A stretch of DNA of 64,000 nt, from the NCBI RefSeq assembly GCF_013009555.1, contig NZ_CP046176.1, positions 527,501 through 591,500 on the forward strand, given 5' to 3'. This stretch comes from Phocaeicola dorei (GTDB lineage Bacteria; Bacteroidota; Bacteroidia; Bacteroidales; Bacteroidaceae). Positions within the stretch are counted from its first letter, which is position 1, and each line of letters begins with the position of its first letter. Below, piece after piece: positions 57,319 to 64,000 of this stretch. The notes beneath the pieces are model-generated. The model was not told where the DNA came from. It saw only the letters and a program-made list of their open reading frames with translations, and made no database searches. A program made the translations under genes and the position numbers.

Positions 57319-59121
57319 TTATTTATTGTTTTCCCATCCAGGATTTTGTTCTAGAGCAGGATTGAGTGCCAATTGATTTAGAGGAATTGGATTTAGATAG
57401 TAATGTTCCAACCATCCTAGGGGTTTCTCAAAATAATATACATATCCTTCATTGTTGGAGGGACCATTCATAACTTTTACATTAAATTCACTTGCATTTT
57501 TTAAATAGACCCCAGTAGGTTGTTTGTCTACGTAATGTCCTTTTTTCCAGCGGCGTAAATCGTCCAGACGAGTTCCTTCACCCATTAATTCAACGCGGCG
57601 TTCACGGCGGATTTCCCATAGTAACGGATTTACATCTTGATCTCTGTCAGGATCAAAATCTGTGGTAATATCTGTCAAGACCATATCGGCCACGTGAGCA
57701 CGTTTTCTCAGTTTATTAATAGTTTCATCTGCTATAGATTGATCGAATTGCCCTAGTTCATACATTGCTTCGGCATAATTCAACAGTATCTCACCGAGTC
57801 TGAATAGGGGAGCGTCTGTAGTACAAACTCCATTGGCAGTGCTGGCATCGGTATGAGTATTATAGTATTTCCATACCCAGAAACCCATTTGGCTGGCATT
57901 CCATCCCTGTCCCCAATTGACATTTTTGAAATGAGGTTGCCCTTTGGTTATAAAACCTTTGAAATTAGATGTCGGCAACCGGTGATAAGTTTCTTTAGAA
58001 ATTGTTGCCATCAAGTCAATATATTCACGTTCAGAGGGATTGTCTGTGAACTTCCATTGAGTGGTAGAGGCACTTGCTAGACTTACCATATAGGGAGGAC
58101 ATACTGTGTGATATAAACGATAATCCCGGTTGCGGAACTGTGCATATACATCTTTATCACCTCCGTATGTGGAACTGTTTTTGATAGGATGTCCGTCACT
58201 GCACAAATAACTGTCTACAGCATCTTTGGTTGCTTCTATTTGTGATTCGCCGGTTCTTACCATACGTGTGAGCCCATGGCATAGCTGGCTGGTAGCATAC
58301 TCTTTGTATAGAATAATTCCATTTATGCCATCTAAAGACTCTGAGTTGAAAAGTTCTTCATAGTTGGGATGTAGGGTAGTATATTTATTCATGACTTCCT
58401 TGGAAGCCCGTGTACATTCTTCTAAATAGGTTGTGGCATTTTGTAGGGCATGATATTTTCTCCATGTACCTTCAAATAAACAAAAACGGGAAATTAATGA
58501 TTGTACTACAGCTCGATTGATCGTATTATTGCCATCTCCGTCTACCTTGATATGTTCTTCTGCATATTTCAAGTTATTCAGAATATTTTGGGCTACAACA
58601 TCCCGTGGGTCTCTAGGGGAATATAGTTCCTCGCTGTCTTCTGATAAAGCATGTTCTACCCATGGTAAATCTCCATATAGAGATAGCATTTTAAAATATT
58701 TATAAGCGCGAAAAAAATATCCAACACTTCTCCAATGTGCTTTTTCTGCATCATTCATGGATGACTGGTCTATATTGTCCAACATTAAATTCACCCGGCG
58801 GATATATTCATAGTCCCATGAATCAGAAGACGCAGGTACCTTAGCTTTCTGATACGCCCATTGACTTTCATTGCCTGAGACATGCTTGATCATATTGTCA
58901 GCTTCATAATCTCCTTTAAAAATCTCATCAGTTTGTCCTGTTTTATATGCATAGCCGAAAAAGACGTTATACAGTCCCCAAGCGTAAGTCTTGAAGTTTT
59001 CATATGATCGGAAAGAGGTTAATTCCGTTTGTTGATCTTTGGGATATACCTCCATAAAATCATTATTTAAACAAGAATTCATCAACAGGAAGAGTCCTAC
59101 TCCTACTATATATTTTTTCAT
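57319..59121 (-). CDS. SusD-like lipoprotein of the sulfatase locus
   Basis: A 600-residue RagB/SusD protein with lipobox LMNSC (Cys17). Family blocks are GYFFRAYKYFKMLSLYGDLPWV, LFRLGEILLNYAEAMYELG, EIRRERRVELMGEGTRLDDL and the C-terminal LNPIPLNQLALNPALEQNPGW. It caps the SusC encoded 14 bp upstream. Sequence is clearly different from the first SusD, so a different ligand is expected. Confidence 0.94.
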   Translation of the reverse strand: MKKYIVGVGLFLLMNSCLNNDFMEVYPKDQQTELTSFRSYENFKTYAWGLYNVFFGYAYKTGQTDEIFKGDYEADNMIKHVSGNESQWAYQKAKVPASSDSWDYEYIRRVNLMLDNIDQSSMNDAEKAHWRSVGYFFRAYKYFKMLSLYGDLPWVEHALSEDSEELYSPRDPRDVVAQNILNNLKYAEEHIKVDGDGNNTINRAVVQSLISRFCLFEGTWRKYHALQNATTYLEECTRASKEVMNKYTTLHPNYEELFNSESLDGINGIILYKEYATSQLCHGLTRMVRTGESQIEATKDAVDSYLCSDGHPIKNSSTYGGDKDVYAQFRNRDYRLYHTVCPPYMVSLASASTTQWKFTDNPSEREYIDLMATISKETYHRLPTSNFKGFITKGQPHFKNVNWGQGWNASQMGFWVWKYYNTHTDASTANGVCTTDAPLFRLGEILLNYAEAMYELGQFDQSIADETINKLRKRAHVADMVLTDITTDFDPDRDQDVNPLLWEIRRERRVELMGEGTRLDDLRRWKKGHYVDKQPTGVYLKNASEFNVKVMNGPSNNEGYVYYFEKPLGWLEHYYLNPIPLNQLALNPALEQNPGWENNK

Positions 59122-59135
59122 AATGTCAGCTTTTA

Positions 59136-62100
59136 TTATAAACTTAAATTAATACCAAATGAGAATTGACGCATATAAGGATAAGTAAATCCACGTTGTC
59201 CCAAATTGTCTGTTACTACACGTTCAGCATCTATCCCTTTGGGCAGATGATCAAATGTAAAGAGGTTTTCTCCACTAAAAAATACTGATAAGTTAGTAAT
59301 ACCCAGTGGCTTGATCAGTTTTATGGGGAAGGTATATGATAAACTGATATTGCGTATGCTCAAATACGCCCCATTTTGCAAAAAACGGGTTTGTGTTTTT
59401 TGATTGGCTTTAGTATTTCCTTCTGCCTTTTCATATAAACGTGGAAAATAACTATTTGTATGTTCTGGAGTCCAGTAATTCAATTGAGAGTCAAACAAAG
59501 TTGAGTAAGCATCGTAATGTGGATAGAATAGCTCATTCATAAGCCAAAGATCCCGTTTGCCGACTCCTTGTAAAATAAATGACAATGAAATACCTTTCCA
59601 TGCTGCGCCACCACGAATTCCGTACTGATATCTGCGAGTATCATTACCGATAATATGAGTATCGCCTGGTTCGTTTGACGTGTTTTTACCATTGTTTATA
59701 ATACCATTTCCATCAAAATCCACATAAAGTATATCTCCCGGATTGGGATTATAACCTTCCATTTTGGGAATATTGTTTTTTAACTTTCCTTGACTGTCAA
59801 AATCTTCGGTAGTATATAAGCGGTCTGTAGTATACCCCCATATTTCACCTAATTCCATTCCTTTTCGGTAAATCAGATTGCCATCCGAATCTTTTCCTAG
59901 TAAGCCTACCTCATTGTCGTATTTTGTGATTTTCGTACGCGAGTCATATAGGTTAAAACCTAAATAATATTGCACATTGCCGATACGGTCATTCCAATCC
60001 AAGGATATTTCCCAACCTTTGGCGCGTAAATCGGCAGAGTTTTGTAATGGGGCTTTGGCACCCAATACTCCTGGAAGTTCCATACCTGGAGCCAACATTC
60101 CTTTTGTATCCCGTTGGTACCAATCAAATACAACATTTAGGCGGTTATTAAACAGCCCTAGGTCAAACCCGAAATCCAAAGTACTAACTTTTTCCCAAGT
60201 GAAACTATTGCTGACTAGAGCTGGAGGGGCCAATGTTGTAGTAGCTTGTCCGTTTACAACCCAATTAGCCAATGGAGAATCCATGCCAGGAATAAAAGCA
60301 TAAGGTTCTATACTTTGATTACCGATATTACCATAAGAACCTCTCAATTTTAAGTTAGAAAGAAAAACTTTACTCCATTCCATAAATTGCTCTTCACTGA
60401 CACGCCAGCCTATGGAAACAGAAGGAAAGAAGCCGAAACGATTTTCTTTAGGGAATTTCGAAGAACCATCATAACGCCCGTTTGTTTCGAGTAAATATTT
60501 ACCGGCATAAGAGTAATTTATCCTATAGAATACTCCTCTGACATGGTATTCCTCAAATTCATCACTGTTTTTATAATCTCCTGTAGCTTGTGATAATGAG
60601 GGTAAATCTTCGTTAATCATATCTGTGCGTGACGCTTTCATCATCTTATAGGCATTGCTTTCCTGATTGAAACCAGCCATAATTCCAATGTCATGTTTAC
60701 CTAATGTTTTGTTGTAATTGGCATATACATTAAAAGCATTATAATTGGTCGCCCGATTTTCTATTTCATATTTCGAATTTGAAACAGACTGTTCCTTGCG
60801 GAAGTTAGCTCCGTGAGCATAATTAAATTTCTTATCGAAAGTTGTGATTTCTCTAGTCTTTCTATTAAATGTATATTCACCGATTATTTTCAGATCTTTG
60901 AACGGAGTAATAGTCAGCTTGCCAAAGATGCGTAAGTCGTTTCTGTCATTTTCTTTAGGTGCTGACAGATTAATGAAATTATGAGGAGTATTGATAGGCA
61001 AGATTTCACCGTCTAGTTCCATATTACCTAATGGAAAATAAGATGGAAAGGCTACTGCTGCTCCCCAAATACCATAAGAAGCTGAAGTATAGGGAAGTTC
61101 TGAATGTGAATTCGCATATTTGATGTCTAATTCCGGAGTAATCCAGGAATGAATATCGGAACGGATGTAAGATGATATATTATAACGTTTGTATGAGTCT
61201 TTATCTGTAACAAGAATTCCGTTTTGATCCACCATCCCAGCTGACATTCTGTAAGATATTGATTTATTACCTCCTCCAACAGAAATATTATGTGTTTGTT
61301 GAAAACCTGTTTCCATCATATCGTTTAAGAGATCCGTTTCTTGTAAACTGTATCGAAGTCCGTCTACTACGGCATAACCGTCAGGATAATTGCCTGAATT
61401 AGTATCATATTCTTTCAATAACTCCAACCAGGTATCTACATTTTGTCCTGTTTGATATGATACTGTTCCCATATCTTTATAAGCTTGTACTGTTTGTAAC
61501 GGAGTTGCTTTGTGGGGTAAATTACTAGGCTTACTGAATGAGAAGTTATTAGAGTAGTTGATAGAGAAGCGAGTGTCTTTCATTCCCTTTTTAGTGGTGA
61601 CTAGGATAACTCCGAATGCAGCGCGTGCACCGTAAATAGCCGATGATGCGGCATCTTTCAATACAGAGATAGATTCAATATCATTAGGATCCAGCATATT
61701 TATGTCCATCTCTACATTGTCAACTAATACGAGCGGGGCACCTTCATTGATGCTGTTTACTCCCCGGATATTGAAAGACATTTCAGCACCGGGTTGGCCT
61801 GATGTACCTGTTACTTGCAATCCCGGCATTGCTCCCATCAGTACATTACTTACCGAAGTAACAGGCCGATCCCCCAATATTTCATCCATTTTTACACTGC
61901 TTACTGCTCCTGTCAGGTTGGCCTTTTTTTGTACACCGTATCCGACCACTACTACTTCTTCTAAAGTTTCAGTATCTTCTTTTAAAACAATATTTAGTTC
62001 TTTTTTATTTCCGGTGTTCATTTCCAGTGAGGCATATCCAATGTAGGAAATTTGCAATGTCGCATCGGTTGAGGCATCTAGTACAAACCGTCCGTCTATA

Positions 62101-62543
62101 TCTGTAATCGTGCCTATAGATTGTCCTTTAATTTTTACGTTAGCACCTATAATCGGTTCGCCATTCACATCTTTAATGATGCCGGATATTTTTTTTGTTT
62201 CAGATGATTTTACATTGCCGGTTTGCTTGTCCGAAATAACGATTGTTTTAGGTGAAACAATACTATATTCTAGATTTCTGTCTTTTAAAGCTTGATTCAG
62301 AACGGTAGTGACCGAAATATTTTCCGCTGATATCGAAATATTTCGGTCAGCATCTAGAACAACACTACGATAAGAAAAACGATAGGGCGTTTGATTCTCG
62401 ATAATGTTAAAGATCTCTTTTAATGATACATTTTTTACGTTTATCGTTATTAGTTTTTCCTGTGCCATAGATTCGAATGTACAGAAAAGAAGCAATAACG
62501 AAAACAAAGTGAACAACTTCAGTTGTGCGTGTTTGTTTTTCAT
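59136..62543 (-). CDS. SusC-like transporter with STN signalling domain
   Basis: A 1135-residue TonB-dependent transporter. After the signal peptide (ending SMAQE) an STN domain occupies about residues 33-105 (NVKNVSLKEIFNIIENQTPY). A carboxypeptidase-like domain follows (GIIKDVNGEPIIGANVKIKG), then the EEVVVVGYGVQKK box, plug (APLVLVDNVEMD, DAASSAIYGARAAFGVILVTTKKG) and barrel. The STN domain touches a FecR anti-sigma in the periplasm, and a fecR gene lies upstream, so this protein both transports and signals. ATG at 62543; the 169 bp leader holds a hairpin. Confidence 0.95.
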   Translation of the reverse strand: MKNKHAQLKLFTLFSLLLLFCTFESMAQEKLITINVKNVSLKEIFNIIENQTPYRFSYRSVVLDADRNISISAENISVTTVLNQALKDRNLEYSIVSPKTIVISDKQTGNVKSSETKKISGIIKDVNGEPIIGANVKIKGQSIGTITDIDGRFVLDASTDATLQISYIGYASLEMNTGNKKELNIVLKEDTETLEEVVVVGYGVQKKANLTGAVSSVKMDEILGDRPVTSVSNVLMGAMPGLQVTGTSGQPGAEMSFNIRGVNSINEGAPLVLVDNVEMDINMLDPNDIESISVLKDAASSAIYGARAAFGVILVTTKKGMKDTRFSINYSNNFSFSKPSNLPHKATPLQTVQAYKDMGTVSYQTGQNVDTWLELLKEYDTNSGNYPDGYAVVDGLRYSLQETDLLNDMMETGFQQTHNISVGGGNKSISYRMSAGMVDQNGILVTDKDSYKRYNISSYIRSDIHSWITPELDIKYANSHSELPYTSASYGIWGAAVAFPSYFPLGNMELDGEILPINTPHNFINLSAPKENDRNDLRIFGKLTITPFKDLKIIGEYTFNRKTREITTFDKKFNYAHGANFRKEQSVSNSKYEIENRATNYNAFNVYANYNKTLGKHDIGIMAGFNQESNAYKMMKASRTDMINEDLPSLSQATGDYKNSDEFEEYHVRGVFYRINYSYAGKYLLETNGRYDGSSKFPKENRFGFFPSVSIGWRVSEEQFMEWSKVFLSNLKLRGSYGNIGNQSIEPYAFIPGMDSPLANWVVNGQATTTLAPPALVSNSFTWEKVSTLDFGFDLGLFNNRLNVVFDWYQRDTKGMLAPGMELPGVLGAKAPLQNSADLRAKGWEISLDWNDRIGNVQYYLGFNLYDSRTKITKYDNEVGLLGKDSDGNLIYRKGMELGEIWGYTTDRLYTTEDFDSQGKLKNNIPKMEGYNPNPGDILYVDFDGNGIINNGKNTSNEPGDTHIIGNDTRRYQYGIRGGAAWKGISLSFILQGVGKRDLWLMNELFYPHYDAYSTLFDSQLNYWTPEHTNSYFPRLYEKAEGNTKANQKTQTRFLQNGAYLSIRNISLSYTFPIKLIKPLGITNLSVFFSGENLFTFDHLPKGIDAERVVTDNLGQRGFTYPYMRQFSFGINLSL

Positions 62544-62581
62544 ACGATAGTAAATTTTAGATTAATGTTAGGCCCTGTGGG

Positions 62582-62604
62582 CATTGTCGTAAGTAAAGAC
62601 AATG
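62582..62604. promoter_or_regulatory. hairpin in the susC leader of the sulfatase locus
   Basis: A 7-bp stem CATTGTC / GACAATG with a 9-nt loop, next to a GGCCCTGTGGGC half-palindrome, in the fecR-susC gap (62544-62712). No standard -7 element is seen there, consistent with ECF sigma control. Confidence 0.35.
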
Positions 62605-62712
62605 TATTTTTATAGAAGTACCGAAGATAAGATATGTTATAAAGCATACAAAACGAAGCCGCTTTCTCTCAATTTAGAAAGAAAATCGGTTTTGATATTG
62701 ATTGGATTTGAT

Positions 62713-63687
62713 TCAAATGTCAGTCAAAATAATTTCTTTGCCTTTGATTTGCGCCTTAAGATGATAGGACTTTTCAATTACTTCCAGCACTTCGTTTAAA
62801 TTGGTAAGAGGTAGTGTACCGGTAAAAGTGTCGGTGGGACAGTTTTTACAGGTGATGTTGATTCGAACATTATAGCTTTGTTCAATAGTATGGATGACTT
62901 CAGAGAATTTAGTATTTCTGAATATCATGTTGCCATGTCTCCATGCTGATATTTTTTGGGTGTCCTCTTCTGCAATGATGAAAATATTACCTGTTGATTG
63001 GTCTAATATTGCCTTTTGTTTCGGGTGAAGGATTACATTCTTATGACTTTGAGTTGCACCAAGCCATACGCTTCCTTCCTCTAGGGCCAGTTCGGCTGTT
63101 TTATGATCCTTTCGTACTAAAAGATTAAAAGTAGTTCCCAGTACCTTTACTTGTAGTCCTTGGGCATCTATGATAAAAGGTACTTCCTTGTTTTTATCGA
63201 TCTGAAAATAACCTTCTCCATCAAAGCTGATTTTCCTTTCTTTTTTGTTATAGGTTTGGGGGAAGTATGCTAACCTGGATTCTGAATTCAGAGAAACAGC
63301 GGTGCCGTCCGGAAGAGTGACACTTGCCCGTTCTCCTCGAGCTGTACAGACAATCATTTCTTTGGTGGCAATTTGTCTGTTCTCATAATACAGATAGCCG
63401 GAAAGTATAATGAATACAGGCAATAATATAGTAGCGGCAATCTGGATTATACGACTAAAATCGAAGCCATTGCTTTTTTCTTCTTTTATGGAATTTTCGA
63501 TCTGTGCCTTTATTTTGTCTATTTGTTTGTCGGGAACGGAAGTGACATCAATTTTTTCATTCATCCAAGTTTGATACATTTCTTCCCCTATTTCATAGTC
63601 CGACATGGATTTAATTCTATTTCTGAGTTCCTGTAACTCCGCCGGGGATAGTTCGTCATTCCTATATTTGGTTTCAAGTTTCTTCAT
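62713..63687 (-). CDS. FecR-type anti-sigma factor
   Basis: A 324-residue inner membrane regulator. A cytoplasmic anti-sigma region (1-90), one transmembrane helix near 92-112 (ATILLPVFIILSGYLYYE), a FecR domain (ARGERASVTLPDGTAVSLN, FDGEGYFQI) and a C-terminal DUF4974 region (MIFRNTKFSEVIHTIEQSYN) are visible. It holds the adjacent sigma factor inactive until the STN-SusC signals glycan binding. It lies 55 bp after the sigma gene. Confidence 0.92.
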   Translation of the reverse strand: MKKLETKYRNDELSPAELQELRNRIKSMSDYEIGEEMYQTWMNEKIDVTSVPDKQIDKIKAQIENSIKEEKSNGFDFSRIIQIAATILLPVFIILSGYLYYENRQIATKEMIVCTARGERASVTLPDGTAVSLNSESRLAYFPQTYNKKERKISFDGEGYFQIDKNKEVPFIIDAQGLQVKVLGTTFNLLVRKDHKTAELALEEGSVWLGATQSHKNVILHPKQKAILDQSTGNIFIIAEEDTQKISAWRHGNMIFRNTKFSEVIHTIEQSYNVRINITCKNCPTDTFTGTLPLTNLNEVLEVIEKSYHLKAQIKGKEIILTDI

Positions 63688-63742
63688 TTATTTTTTTCTA
63701 TTTATGACATCCATTTATGTTGATAGTACCGAATTTTATTTT

Positions 63743-64000
63743 CTAATTAATAAAAAGTAACATTAGAAGTAACCATATTTTGTTTAATTTCTCCTTTAGG
63801 GTCTTAAGTCCTAGTGAAAGCTGGTTTTTTACGGTTTGTTCGCTTAAAGAAAGTTTTTCTGCTATTTCTTTATTGGATAACTGTTTGAACCGGGATAGAC
63901 GAATTACTTTTTGCTGAGTGTCTGGGAGCTTTTCTATTGTTTTGAGGAATCTGAATAGGAATTCATTATATTCCAGCTTGTAATGAGTGTCCTCGGTTGA
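63743..64000 (-). CDS. ECF sigma factor, C-terminal part
   Basis: The last 85 codons of a sigma-70 family factor, cut by the window edge. Region 4 is present: IEKLPDTQQKVIRLSRFK, then LSNKEIAEKLSLSEQTVKNQ as the helix-turn-helix that reads the -35 box. It ends at TAG (63743-63745) with a hydrophobic tail WLLLMLLFIN. Beside fecR and an STN-type SusC it should control the sulfatase locus. Region 2 lies outside. Confidence 0.9.
   Translation of the reverse strand, partial: STEDTHYKLEYNEFLFRFLKTIEKLPDTQQKVIRLSRFKQLSNKEIAEKLSLSEQTVKNQLSLGLKTLKEKLNKIWLLLMLLFIN

Noticed and set aside
62602..62799. 65-codon plus-strand frame over the fecR end and susC leader
   Set aside because: No promoter, no recognisable product, and it overlaps fecR.
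1..64000. CRISPR arrays, insertion sequences, integrases, tRNA or rRNA genes
   Set aside because: No regularly spaced repeats, transposase or integrase motifs, or tRNA cloverleaf other than the tmRNA ends were seen.

Overview
This 64 kb window comes from a gut Bacteroidales chromosome, most likely Bacteroides or Phocaeicola. The evidence is two SusC/SusD pairs, a hybrid two-component regulator, a FecR/ECF-sigma pair, Bacteroides-type -7 promoter elements (TAnnTTTG), a fused NuoCD in a complex I operon without NuoEFG, and a fused MurF-Alr. The species is inferred from family content only.

Layout. 1-7.9 kb: the 5' part of a threonine aldolase gene, a non-SusC TonB-dependent receptor with a beta-helix lipoprotein, manA, a 6-phosphogluconolactonase-like lipoprotein, and the tmRNA gene ssrA. 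8-10.7 kb: a GH29 fucosidase and a CobW-type metallochaperone. 10.7-28 kb: a pectin-type polysaccharide utilization locus with susC, susD and a GH43-GH28 fusion on the minus strand. A divergent hybrid two-component sensor/regulator follows, then a GH28, a decayed sensor kinase pseudogene and a GH88. 28-38 kb: the nuoA-B-CD-H-I-J-K-L-M-N operon, preceded by a small exported protein of unknown function. 38.6-47.5 kb: trkH, trkA, dxs, a GSCFA protein, murF-alr and a DUF4858-like protein. 47.6-55.7 kb: a second glycanase block with GH28, GH2, a beta-propeller-GH28 fusion and a divergent SGNH esterase. 55.9-64 kb: a second SusC/SusD locus with a Ser-type sulfatase, FecR anti-sigma and the end of an ECF sigma factor.

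How it fits together. The 10.7-28 kb locus reads as uptake (SusC/D), periplasmic or surface cleavage (GH43-GH28, GH28, GH88) and sensing (hybrid regulator) of a galacturonan-containing polymer. The 47.6-55.7 kb block has the same enzyme flavour (two GH28 modules, GH2, esterase) but no transporter of its own. The last locus is wired differently: its SusC carries an N-terminal STN domain and sits beside FecR and sigma, as in trans-envelope signalling systems, and its only enzyme is a sulfatase. The housekeeping genes between them are intact and conventional.

The items most worth following up are the propeller-GH28 fusion, the GH43-GH28 fusion with a substituted catalytic motif, the TonB receptor/beta-helix lipoprotein pair, the multiply broken kinase, and a nested inverted-repeat element inside the nuo operon. 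I found no CRISPR array, insertion sequence, rRNA or tRNA other than tmRNA. All assignments were made by reading; no database search was run.
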